From the NCBI RefSeq assembly GCF_022879575.1, contig NZ_CP084261.1:186001-250000 (forward strand): DNA of 64,000 bases, written 5' to 3'. The DNA is from Caballeronia sp. SL2Y3 (lineage in GTDB: Bacteria; Pseudomonadota; Gammaproteobacteria; Burkholderiales; Burkholderiaceae). The position numbers were made by a program, and so were the translations under genes. The notes beneath the pieces were generated by a model. It had not been told where the DNA came from, searched no databases, and saw only the letters and a program-made list of their open reading frames with translations. Shown piece after piece: positions 1-14,356 of this stretch (its first letter is position 1; each line of letters starts with the position of its first letter).

Positions 1-1732
1 AAGGTGCATCGGAAAGCGCGACGGGCGCATCCGCCAGATTCAGCGCGATGGTGAGCGTCTCGCCGTCGCCGAGCTTCCAGCGCGCGACGAGCGCCTTCTC
101 GCCGAGCACGCTCGCGCCGAGCGCCTTCGCGCCCTTCAGACGCGGCGTGATGAGCTTCGCCCGCACCGTCAGCGCCGAGCGATAGAAATGCAGCCATTCG
201 AGGCGATCGAGTTCGTCTTCCTTGTTCGCGATGTTCGGCGACGACATCTCGAAGGTGCGCTTGTCGTTCGGATCGGGAATCTGCGCGCGGCGCTTTTCAT
301 CCGTGAACGCGGAGAACTTCGCGAATTCCTTGCGACGTCCTTCGCGCACGGCGTCGGCGAGTTCGTCGTGATAGTCGGTGAAGAACAGGAACGGTTGCTT
401 CGAGCCGTATTGCTCTTCCATGAAGAGCATCGGGATCTGCGGCGACAGCAGCAGAAGGCCGGTGGCCGCATAGAGCGATTCGTCGTCGGTCAGCGCGCGC
501 AGGCGGTCGCCCATCGCGCGGTTGCCGACCTGATCGTGATTCTGCAGGAACATGACGAAGGCCGTGGGCGGCAAGTGACCGCTCGGCTCGCCGCGCGGCG
601 CGCCGTCGTGAATCGGCGACGGATCGCCCTGATACACGAAGCCTTCGGACAGCACGCGCGCGAGCTTTTGAATGGGCTCCTCCGCATACGCGCCGTAGTA
701 GCTTTCGTTTTCGCCCGTGAGCAGCACGTGCAGCGTGTTGTGCGCGTCGTCGCTCCACTGCGCGTTGAAGTGGTTCTCGAGCAGGCTCGCCGTGTTGTGC
801 TCGTTCTCAAGCACCAGATGCACGTGACGTCCCGCTTCCACGGAACTGCGCACGCGGTCCGCGAGTTCGCGCAGCCATTCGTCGTCGTTGATGGCGTGCA
901 CCGCGTCGAGGCGCAGGCCGTCGAAACGGTACTCGTTGAGCCAGTACAGTGCGTTGTCGAAGAAGAAGTCACGCACTTGCGGACGTTCGAAGTCGATCGC
1001 CGGGCCCCACGGCGTGTTCACGCCTTCGCGGAAGAAGGTCTTCGCGTAGGCGTGCAGATAGTTGCCGTCCGGGCCGAAGTGGTTATAGACGACATCGAGA
1101 AAGACCATGAGACCCAAGCCGTGCGCGGTGTCGATCAGCTGCTTCAGTTCTTCCGGACGGCCATACGCCGAATCGGGCGCGTACGGCAGCACGCCGTCAT
1201 AGCCCCAGTTGCGCGTGCCGGAGAAGTCGTTGAGCGGCATCAGTTCGATGGCCGTGACGCCGAGTTGCGCGAGTTCCGGCAGGCGCGCGGTGACGCCCGC
1301 GTAGCCGCCCATCGCGCCGACGTGCAACTCGTAGAGCACGGTCTCTTCCCACGGCCGGCCGTGCCAGTTGGTATTCGTCCAGCGATAGGCGCGCGGGTCG
1401 ACCACTTCGCTCGGGCCGTTCACGTCCTGCGGCTGAAAGCGCGAGGCCGGATCGGGCACGGCGAGGTCCGCATCCAGACGATAGCGATACAGCGTGCCCG
1501 CGCCGCCATCGGCTTCGGCTTCGAACCATCCGTCGCCCGCTGCCTGCATGTCGACGAGGTCGGGCGTCGTGTTGCCGGGGCGTTGAATCTCCACTTGAAC
1601 GTGGTCGCGCGAAGGCGCCCAGAAGCGAAAGCGCGTGCGCGGATTGTCGCCCGCCGCGCCGGTGAGATGCGCGCCGAAAGGAAGGCAATGCGCGTGGTGA
1701 TGCTGATGAGGATCGATCGGACGTTCGGACAT
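1..1732 (-). CDS. treZ: Malto-oligosyltrehalose trehalohydrolase, 3' end beyond window
   Basis: Cleaves the terminal trehalose from maltooligosyl-trehalose made by TreY, releasing free trehalose in the cytoplasm. The visible 577 residues hold an N-terminal CBM48-like domain (RFRFWAPS near residue 35) and a GH13 barrel. The catalytic signatures are GLRLDAVHAI (nucleophile Asp, about residue 270), LENEHN (about 307) and LQNHDQ (about 398). The ATG at 1732 begins MSERPIDPHQHHHAHCLPFG, a normal start for the family. The gene has no stop inside the window and continues leftwards past position 1. It lies 81 bp downstream of glgX on the same strand, and treY and malQ would be expected next outside the window. 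The GH13 subfamily call rests on domain order and position; the protein reads clearly as TreZ rather than GlgB because it lacks the GlgB C-terminal pattern. Confidence 0.93.
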   Translation of the reverse strand, partial: MSERPIDPHQHHHAHCLPFGAHLTGAAGDNPRTRFRFWAPSRDHVQVEIQRPGNTTPDLVDMQAAGDGWFEAEADGGAGTLYRYRLDADLAVPDPASRFQPQDVNGPSEVVDPRAYRWTNTNWHGRPWEETVLYELHVGAMGGYAGVTARLPELAQLGVTAIELMPLNDFSGTRNWGYDGVLPYAPDSAYGRPEELKQLIDTAHGLGLMVFLDVVYNHFGPDGNYLHAYAKTFFREGVNTPWGPAIDFERPQVRDFFFDNALYWLNEYRFDGLRLDAVHAINDDEWLRELADRVRSSVEAGRHVHLVLENEHNTASLLENHFNAQWSDDAHNTLHVLLTGENESYYGAYAEEPIQKLARVLSEGFVYQGDPSPIHDGAPRGEPSGHLPPTAFVMFLQNHDQVGNRAMGDRLRALTDDESLYAATGLLLLSPQIPMLFMEEQYGSKQPFLFFTDYHDELADAVREGRRKEFAKFSAFTDEKRRAQIPDPNDKRTFEMSSPNIANKEDELDRLEWLHFYRSALTVRAKLITPRLKGAKALGASVLGEKALVARWKLGDGETLTIALNLADAPVALSDAP

Positions 1733-1813
1733 GATTGAGTGCCAGTTTGCTTGTCGCATTGCCTACGGTGGAGCGTGCCGCGCGAGCCTCGACGTCGTGC
1801 GTCCGACGTGGCG

Positions 1814-4039
1814 CTACTGCGTCGAATCGGTCTCGTGTGGCCGGTTCGACGGCAACGTGCCGGGGTCCGGCGGCAGCGCGGTCAGAAGTCGCGGGCCCTG
1901 ATGCGCGCCCGCCATCCAGACAGCCTGCCAGTCCGCTTGGCCCGAGGGCTGCGCCAGCAGCACGACGATGCTGTGCGCTTCCAGCTGCAGTTCGGTGCCC
2001 ACGAGCGGCCGTTCGACGGCGTCAGGTTCCGCGCTGTCTAGCAGCACGTTCCATTCCAAGTGCGGCGCTGGCGGCGCGAACGCGAGCGGGCTCGCGGAGC
2101 CGTTGATCATGATGAGGATGACGTCGATTTCACTGTCGATGCCGGGCCCGGCGCGCCGCAAAGTCAACGCGCGGCCTTCGGGGTCCTGCCACGCTTCGAT
2201 GGCGAGCGCGTTGCCGCGTTCGTCGAACCAGCTGACGTCGTACAGACCCGGCAGCACTTCGCGGTCGCCGTAGAGAAAGCGCGTTTCGCGCAGCACCGGG
2301 TACTTTTTGCGCAGCGCGATCACGCGCGCGACGAACTCCGTCATCTCCACGCCGCGCGGGCTTTGCGCCGCTTCCCAGTCCATCCACGACAACTCGTTGT
2401 CCTGACAGTACGCGTTGTTGTTGCCGCGCTGCGTGCGCAGGAATTCGTCGCCGCCCAAGATCATCGGCGTCCCGAGCGAGAGCAGCGTCGTCGCGATCAT
2501 TGAACGTGCGAGCCGCGCGCGGATGTCGAGGATCTTCGGGTCGTCGGTCGGGCCTTCCACGCCCCAGTTCGCGCTGCAGTTCTCGTTGTGGCCGTCGTTG
2601 TTGCCTTCCTGATTCGCTTCGTTGTGCTTGTGCGTATAGGCGGTCACGTCGGCGAGCGGGAAACCGTCGTGCGACGCGACGAAGTTGACCGACGCCCAGG
2701 GCTTGCGAAAGCGCCGGTTGAAGAGTTCCGCCGAGCCCGTGAGACGCGCGGCGAGATCGGGCCGCATGCCGGCGTCGCCGCGCCAGAAGCGCCGCACGCC
2801 GTCGCGGAACTTGTCGTTCCATTCCGCGAAGCCCGGCGGATGATTGCCGACCTGATAGCCGTCCGGGCCGATATCCCACGGCTCCGAGATGAGCTTGCGC
2901 GTGGAGAGGATCGGGTCTTGCCGGATGGCGTCGAAGAAGCCGGAGCCCGGATCGAAGCCATGACCTTCGCGCCCGAGCGTGACGCCGAGATCGAAACGAA
3001 AGCCGTCGATGTTGAACGCCGTGCACCAGTAGCGCAGCGAATCCATCACCATTTGCAGCACGCGCGGATGCGAGAGGTTCACGGTATTGCCGCAGCCGGT
3101 CTCGTTGATGTAATGCCTCTCGTCGCCGGGAATCAGACGATAGTAGCTCGCGTTGTCGAGCCCGCGCCACGACAGCGTCGGCCCGAGTTCGCTGCCTTCG
3201 CATGTGTGGTTGTAGACGACGTCGAGTATGACTTCGATGCCTGCCGCATGCAGTTGCCGCACGGCGATGCGCATTTCGTTGAGCCGATGCGTGGACAGAT
3301 ATGTGGGCTCGGGCGCGAAGAACGCGGCGGTGTTGTAGCCCCAATAGTTGCGCAGGCCGCGCTCGATGAGGAAGCGGTCGTTCAGGAACGCGTGCACCGG
3401 CAGGAACTCGACGGCGGTGATGCCGAGCTTCTGCAAGTGCTCGATGAACCACGGCGAGGAGAGCGCCGCGAACGTGCCGCGTTCGTGCTGACGGATATCG
3501 CCGCGCAGCATGGATGCGCCGCGCACGTGCGTTTCGTAGATGATGGTTTCGCCCCAGGGCGTATCGGGGCGCACGTCGCGGGACCAGTCGAAGGCGTCGT
3601 CGGTGACGATGCACTTGGGCATTGCGGGCGCGGAATCGCGGCGATCCATCGACATGTCGAGCCGGTTCGAATGCACGCGATAACCGAAGAGCGCATCGGA
3701 CCATCGCCACGGGCCGACGAGCTTTTTCGCGTACGGATCGAGCAGCAGCTTGTGCGGATTGAAGCGATGCCCGTGCTGCGGCTGATACGGCCCGTGCGCG
3801 CGAAAGCCGTACACGGTGCCGGGATGCGCGCCTGGCAGATAGCCGTGCCAGATTTCGTCGGTGCATTCGGGCAGGTCGAAGCGCATCAGCTCCTTGCGGC
3901 CGGTGCTGTCGAAGAGACACACCTCGATGCGGTGCGCGTTCGACGAGAACACGGCGAAGTTGACGCCCAAACCGTCCCAGTTGGCTCCGAGCGGGTACGG
4001 AGCGCCCGGGAGCAACTTTTCGGGGAGTGCGTTCGGCAT
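1814..4039 (-). CDS. glgX: Glycogen debranching enzyme (isoamylase type)
   Basis: Hydrolyses alpha-1,6 branches of glycogen or limit dextrin, giving linear maltodextrins that can feed TreY/TreZ. The protein is 741 aa, slightly longer than Escherichia coli GlgX. It starts with a CBM48 segment (PLGANWDGLGVNFAVFSSNA) and has GH13 signatures GFRFDLG (about residue 346), LISEPWD (about 385) and VASHDG (about 455). The IYETHVRG segment is typical of isoamylase/GlgX. The start ATG at 4039 is followed directly by the conserved N-terminus; the ribosome site in front of it is weak. The gene is separated from glgB upstream by about 830 bp containing a large inverted repeat, so it may have its own promoter. 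The C-terminal tail (…RPHETDSTQ) is not conserved in character. Confidence 0.95.
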   Translation of the reverse strand: MPNALPEKLLPGAPYPLGANWDGLGVNFAVFSSNAHRIEVCLFDSTGRKELMRFDLPECTDEIWHGYLPGAHPGTVYGFRAHGPYQPQHGHRFNPHKLLLDPYAKKLVGPWRWSDALFGYRVHSNRLDMSMDRRDSAPAMPKCIVTDDAFDWSRDVRPDTPWGETIIYETHVRGASMLRGDIRQHERGTFAALSSPWFIEHLQKLGITAVEFLPVHAFLNDRFLIERGLRNYWGYNTAAFFAPEPTYLSTHRLNEMRIAVRQLHAAGIEVILDVVYNHTCEGSELGPTLSWRGLDNASYYRLIPGDERHYINETGCGNTVNLSHPRVLQMVMDSLRYWCTAFNIDGFRFDLGVTLGREGHGFDPGSGFFDAIRQDPILSTRKLISEPWDIGPDGYQVGNHPPGFAEWNDKFRDGVRRFWRGDAGMRPDLAARLTGSAELFNRRFRKPWASVNFVASHDGFPLADVTAYTHKHNEANQEGNNDGHNENCSANWGVEGPTDDPKILDIRARLARSMIATTLLSLGTPMILGGDEFLRTQRGNNNAYCQDNELSWMDWEAAQSPRGVEMTEFVARVIALRKKYPVLRETRFLYGDREVLPGLYDVSWFDERGNALAIEAWQDPEGRALTLRRAGPGIDSEIDVILIMINGSASPLAFAPPAPHLEWNVLLDSAEPDAVERPLVGTELQLEAHSIVVLLAQPSGQADWQAVWMAGAHQGPRLLTALPPDPGTLPSNRPHETDSTQ

Positions 4040-4110
4040 AATTGGTTTTCTTGAGCTTCGCTCAGGGGTGCTTGGTTTTGCGGGGTTCTGCGGGTCTTCT
4101 TTCGTCGTGA

Positions 4111-4830
4111 AACTTGTATTCGTGTCGGTTTATTAGCGTTGCCCCTCCCCGGGGCGGGGGTCACTTTCTTTGCTGTCGACCAGAGTAGGCGCTTTAGCGC
4201 CGTACTCTGGTCCCATGCAAAGAAAGTAACCAAAGAAAGCAGCTTTTTTGGGCCCGCAGCAGTAACAAGGTGGTCACTCCGTAGAAAAACCTTGGCACTC
4301 AGTTTGAGACAGCCTTGAATCACCTTCCACGCCCGCTGACCACCACGTCCTCCGAGCCCCTTGGCTCGTCAAAACCTTCGGGAACATCGCTCATGTCCTT
4401 CTTCTCACGTTGCCCAGGCTTATCCGTCGAGCACGCGACTGCCTCCAGCGCCTGGAGTGGAATCCGCGCGACAGACGCTGCCCGCGCTGAACCCGGACAA
4501 GCACGCGACGTAGTTCGACACAGGCACTTCTTTCTTCCATGCGACACGCGCAAACGCACGTTGGTGTTAACGAGCCAAGGGGCTCGGAGGACGTGGTGCT
4601 CAGCGGGCGTGGAAGGTGATTCAAGGTTGTTTCCAACTGAGTGCCACGGTCTCTCTGCGAAGTGACTACCTCTTCGGTGCTGCGGGCCCAGAAAAAAGCT
4701 GCTTTCTTTGGTTACTTTCTTTGCATGGGACCAGAGTACGGCGCTAAAGCGCCTACTCTGGTCGACAGCCAAGAAAGTGACCCCCGCCCCGGGGAGGGGC
4801 AACGCCAATAGACCGACACGAAAACAAGTT
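4111..4830. repeat. Long inverted repeat, about 265-bp arms
   Basis: The arms are roughly 4111-4376 and 4563-4830. They are reverse complements with scattered mismatches, for example AACTTGTATTCGTGTCGG opposite the mirror of CCGACACGAAAACAAGTT. A central 186 bp is not repeated. Each arm contains its own perfect small hairpin: at 4179-4211 and 4730-4762, an ACCAGAGTA stem enclosing GGCGC-TTTA-GCGCC. Each arm also has a CCCCTCCCCGGGGCGGGG GC-rich palindrome and repeated TTACTTTCTTTG boxes. No transposase or long credible ORF is present; the short ORFs that translate to AKKVTP-like strings are by-products of the repeat. Intergenic repeats with similar TTACTTTCTTTG/GGGGCAACG words are common in Paraburkholderia-type genomes (general knowledge, not checked here). 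Confidence 0.9.
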
Positions 4831-4868
4831 CCCCGAAGAGAGCCGCAAAGCAAAAGCTAAAGCCAAAC

Positions 4869-10482
<5,614 letters not shown>

Positions 10483-10574
10483 GGTTTGCTCCAGTACTCT
10501 TGTAGGCGCTTCTCGCGCTGTTATCGGTTCGCTATCGTCACTGACGTTCGCTGCTCGTTCGTACCATGTCGCAA

Positions 10575-13500
10575 TTAACGTTCTCCGTCGGGCGAAGGCT
10601 TCGGCAGACCCCACGTCGGCGAGATGCGCCAGATCGCGAAGGGCAGCGAATGCGGGTTGAGCCGCACATGCTGACGCCGGCCGCGCCACTCGAAACGTTC
10701 GCCCGTCATCTGATCCTCGACCGCGATGGCGTCCCCTTCGCGCACGCCCCAGCGTTCCAGCGTCTGCCACGGCAGTTCGATATCCGCGCCTTGCTCGTTG
10801 AACGGATCGAGATTGATCGCGACGAGCACGACGTTGTCGCGCGATGCGTTGGCCTTCTCGAAGAACAGGATGTGATCATTATGCGCGGGCAGGAAGTTCA
10901 CGCCGAGATGCGTCTGCAACGCGGGATTCGCGCGTCGAATGCGGTTGAGCGCCGTCACTTCGCCGACGATATTGCCGGGCCGGTTCCAGTCCCACGCCTT
11001 TAACTGATACTTCTCGGAATCCAGATACTCTTCGCTATTCGGAAGCGCGGCGGACTCGCACAATTCGAAGCCGCTGTACACGCCCCACAGCCCGGAAAGC
11101 GTCGCGGCGAGCGCGGCGCGAATCACGAAGCCGGGACGCCCCGAGCTTTGCAGGAAGCGCGGATTGATGTCCGGCGTGTTGACGAAGAAGTTCGGCCGGA
11201 AGTAATCCTTGGCATCGGTCTGCGTCAGATCGTGCATGTATTCGAGGAAATCGCGCTTGGTCTCGCGCCACGTGAAGTACGTGTACGACTGCGAGAAGCC
11301 GAGCTTCGCGAGCCGGTTCATCACGCGCGGCCGCGTGAATGCTTCGGCAAGGAAGATCACATCCGGATGACGCGCGCGCACGTCGCCGATGACCCATTCC
11401 CAGAACGGGAACGGCTTAGTATGCGGATTATCGACCCGGAAAATACGCACGCCCGCCGCGATCCAATGCAGGAACACGTCGCGCAAGGCGATCCACAGTT
11501 CGGGCTTCGCGTCCTGCGCGTAGAAGTCCGGATTCACGATGTCCTGATACTTCTTCGGCGGATTCTCCGCATAGCGCAGCGTGCCGTCGGGCCGCCACGC
11601 GAACCATGTCGGATGCTCCTTCAGCCACGGATGATCCGGCGAGCACTGCACCGCGAAGTCGAGCGCAATCTCAAGCCCGTGTTCATGCGCGGCTTCGAGC
11701 ATGCGCTTGAAGTCGTCGAAGTTGCCGAGCTCGGGATGCACCGCATCGTGGCCGCCTTCCTTCGCGCCGATCGCGTAGGGGCTGCCCACGTCGCCCGGCT
11801 CGGCCGTCAGCGAATTGTTCTTGCCCTTGCGGTTCGCCGTGCCGATAGGATGGATCGGCGGGAAATACAGCACGTCGAAGCCCATCTCGCGAATGCGCGG
11901 CATCTTGCCGATCACGTCGATGAACGTGCCGTGACGGTTCTCGTCGTCGCTCATCGAGCGCGGGAAGATCTCGTACCAGCTTGCGAAGCGCGCAGCCGCA
12001 CGTTCGGAATCGATGCGATACACGACCGGATCGCGCGACAGGAACGGCCGGTGCCGCGCCGCCGCCACCGCCTTCGCCGTCGCGGGCGACAGCACCAGTT
12101 CCAGCTTGCGCTCGGGCTCGGCCTTCGTGAATTCCTTGACGATGGTTTCGAGCGGCGCGCTGTCGGAGTCCTCGACGGTCTTCACTTCCGCGAGGATCAG
12201 CGCGAACAGGTGCTTGGCTTCTTCGAGTTCGAGTTCGACCGTTTGCCCGGCCTTCAGCTTCTTCTGCATGTGATCGACGAGCGACGCGAAGTCGTCGCGC
12301 CACGCCATCACCACGAATTCGTGACGTCCCACGCGATCGAGCGGAATGCGCGCCGTCCACAAGTCGTTGCCGAGCGGAAGCACGAGCGACATCGGCGTTT
12401 CGTGCCACTCGGTTTCGTCGGCGGCGCGCCATTGCACTGCTGCCGCGATCTTGTCGTGACCTTCCGCGAAAATCGCGGCCTGAATCTCGACCGCTTCGCC
12501 GACGATGCGCTTGGCCGGAAAGCGCCCGTGATCGACCGAAGGCGTCACGCTTTCGATCGACACGCGCGGCGCGGTGATCGCTTCGTTCACGGACTTCTTG
12601 TCGGCGGTCTTCGCGCCGCGCTTCACTTGCGGCTGCGCGAGCAGAATGAACGGCTCGGCTTCCGCGCGGAAGAGGCGCACTTCGCCGGCTTTCAGCGACA
12701 ACGCCGCGAGGCGCTCCGCCGGGGCGTTCGCGTCGCCGAGCGGCGCGAAGCGCGTGTAGTTGCCGGGCACGCCTTCCAGCAGATGCCGCGTGTCCACATG
12801 GACCGGTGCCACCAGATCCGGATTGACGACGATGAGCACCGCCGAATCGCTGTCGCGCAAGTCGCCGCCGGCGGCGCGAATGAGCGCGGCGTAGGGCGTG
12901 CCCGCGCCCGTCAGCGAGCGCAGTTCGCCGACATCGGAAAGCGTCGCGGTATCGCGCTGCAATCCGTTGGCGCGCTTGATCTGCTCGCACAGGTCGATGC
13001 GCGCCTCGCTTTTCGCGCGCTGATACTCGGCTGCGACGCCGTACTGCTGCGACATCGGCAAGCCGACGCCGTATTCGAAGCCCATCGGCACCAGCAGGCC
13101 CGTGCCGAGCGCGGTGGCCGTATAAAGCGCGCGGCAATATGCGCGTTCGACGAGCGCGGTATCGCTCGTATCGCTCAGGTCCGCGATCAGGCGCGTGCCG
13201 AACGGCTCCTCCGGGAAGGAGACCGGCGGCGCGATGCGCGAAAGCGCCGCGTGCTCGTCCACGAGCCAGGCGCCCTTGAAGTCCCACCAGCGCGTCGAGG
13301 CGAAGACGGCATCGAACTCGGCATCGGCGAGCGCGCGCAAGTCATCGCGCGATACGCCGACGGTCCACGCGAGCCAGCGCGTCTGCGGATGCTTTTCCCG
13401 CACCGCGGCCCCGAGCCGCCGCCACACATGCGCCGGCACCGCGTGCGGCGAGTCGAAGCGGAAGCCGCCGATGCCTGCATCCGCGATCACGCTCAACTCG

Positions 13501-13973
13501 CGCGCCCACCACTGCGTCAGTTGATGCGCGGCTTCGCCATCGGCGAAATTGGCGTAGGCCACGTCGCGCTGTTGCGGCGGACGACGCGGATCGAGCCGCG
13601 CATCCGCGCTCTCGAACGGCTGAAACCAGTGCTTGTTGTCCTGATACAGACCGCCTTCCGCGCTCACGCGGTTGATCACGATATCGACGAGCAGCGTCAG
13701 GCCATGCGTTTTCGCGGCGTCGGCGAGCTGGCGCAGGCCGTCCGCGGCGCTCGTGTCGCATTCGAAGACAGGGTGCAGGCGATGATGATCGGCGACGGCC
13801 TCGCGATGCCCGTTGCTGCCGGGCACGAACGGAGAGCCGATCAGGACATGATCGAAACCGAGCGCCGCCGCGTGCTCGAACTGGGCAGGCCAGTTGGAGA
13901 GCGGGCCGACGAGCAGGGGATCGATGAAATAAATACGGGGTGCGTACGCATGATGAGCTTGATGGTTTTCCAT
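10575..13973 (-). CDS. glgE: Alpha-1,4-glucan:maltose-1-phosphate maltosyltransferase, long form
   Basis: Adds maltosyl units from maltose-1-phosphate to the non-reducing end of alpha-1,4-glucans. The C-terminal ~670 residues match classical GlgE: an N-domain (RVSIESVTPSVDHGRFPAKR), then the barrel with RVDNPHTKP (nucleophile Asp, about residue 845) and FLAEAFTRP (acid/base Glu, about 875). Unlike the ~670-700 aa actinobacterial enzyme, this protein is 1132 aa. It has an extra N-terminal ~430 residues that look like a second alpha-amylase barrel (VDIVINRVSAEGG, GGFRFDSPHAV). In that part the third catalytic signature is not obvious, so it may be non-catalytic. The start ATG 13973 opens with MENHQAHHAYAPRIYFIDP; the site before it (GGAAAAG) is weakly spaced. 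The gene lies 383 bp downstream of glgA. Confidence 0.94.
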   Translation of the reverse strand: MENHQAHHAYAPRIYFIDPLLVGPLSNWPAQFEHAAALGFDHVLIGSPFVPGSNGHREAVADHHRLHPVFECDTSAADGLRQLADAAKTHGLTLLVDIVINRVSAEGGLYQDNKHWFQPFESADARLDPRRPPQQRDVAYANFADGEAAHQLTQWWARELSVIADAGIGGFRFDSPHAVPAHVWRRLGAAVREKHPQTRWLAWTVGVSRDDLRALADAEFDAVFASTRWWDFKGAWLVDEHAALSRIAPPVSFPEEPFGTRLIADLSDTSDTALVERAYCRALYTATALGTGLLVPMGFEYGVGLPMSQQYGVAAEYQRAKSEARIDLCEQIKRANGLQRDTATLSDVGELRSLTGAGTPYAALIRAAGGDLRDSDSAVLIVVNPDLVAPVHVDTRHLLEGVPGNYTRFAPLGDANAPAERLAALSLKAGEVRLFRAEAEPFILLAQPQVKRGAKTADKKSVNEAITAPRVSIESVTPSVDHGRFPAKRIVGEAVEIQAAIFAEGHDKIAAAVQWRAADETEWHETPMSLVLPLGNDLWTARIPLDRVGRHEFVVMAWRDDFASLVDHMQKKLKAGQTVELELEEAKHLFALILAEVKTVEDSDSAPLETIVKEFTKAEPERKLELVLSPATAKAVAAARHRPFLSRDPVVYRIDSERAAARFASWYEIFPRSMSDDENRHGTFIDVIGKMPRIREMGFDVLYFPPIHPIGTANRKGKNNSLTAEPGDVGSPYAIGAKEGGHDAVHPELGNFDDFKRMLEAAHEHGLEIALDFAVQCSPDHPWLKEHPTWFAWRPDGTLRYAENPPKKYQDIVNPDFYAQDAKPELWIALRDVFLHWIAAGVRIFRVDNPHTKPFPFWEWVIGDVRARHPDVIFLAEAFTRPRVMNRLAKLGFSQSYTYFTWRETKRDFLEYMHDLTQTDAKDYFRPNFFVNTPDINPRFLQSSGRPGFVIRAALAATLSGLWGVYSGFELCESAALPNSEEYLDSEKYQLKAWDWNRPGNIVGEVTALNRIRRANPALQTHLGVNFLPAHNDHILFFEKANASRDNVVLVAINLDPFNEQGADIELPWQTLERWGVREGDAIAVEDQMTGERFEWRGRRQHVRLNPHSLPFAIWRISPTWGLPKPSPDGER

Positions 13974-14356
13974 CGTTCGTCTTTTCCAGAGTCGTCCTGC
14001 GGTGGCGGGGATGCGGGCAACCAATCGCGATCACGCTCACGGGTCAAACTGGCTGAAGAGCCGGTCCGCACGTTACGCCGCATGGCGCGCATTGCGCGGC
14101 GCGAACCGTGGGACACCGCCGCGCCGTCGAGCGGCGCAAGTCCCGGTCGCGTCTCGTGTGCACCATGCATCGAGCGCAGCTGCCGCCTGGTCGCGCTCGC
14201 CGGTGGGCGCCACGGTCCCAGAAGGGATTTCCTGCGGGCATTGCACGGGCTTGGGAGCATGTTGCGTGCCGCCCCCGGCGCAACGGCGACGCTTTCGCTG
14301 CATCGCTGCTGTCTGCTCAGGCGGGCGGACGCGCGCGGCATGGGCTCACGCGGTGC
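13974..14356. other. 383-bp gap between glgA and glgE
   Basis: No credible gene. Both strands carry short G+C-rich open frames with no recognisable sequence. On the minus strand a TTGACC word sits about 70 bp in front of glgE, but the matching -10 box is weak. I cannot tell whether glgE is transcribed from glgA or from its own promoter. Confidence 0.5.

Noticed and set aside
4260..4310. Sigma-54-like TTGGCAC word in the inverted repeat
   Set aside because: The GC needed at -12 is missing, and it lies inside the repeat arm.
4136..4860. Several 80-180 residue frames on both strands with AKKVTP-like strings
   Set aside because: They are translations of the inverted repeat, mirror each other, and have no ribosome sites or family features.
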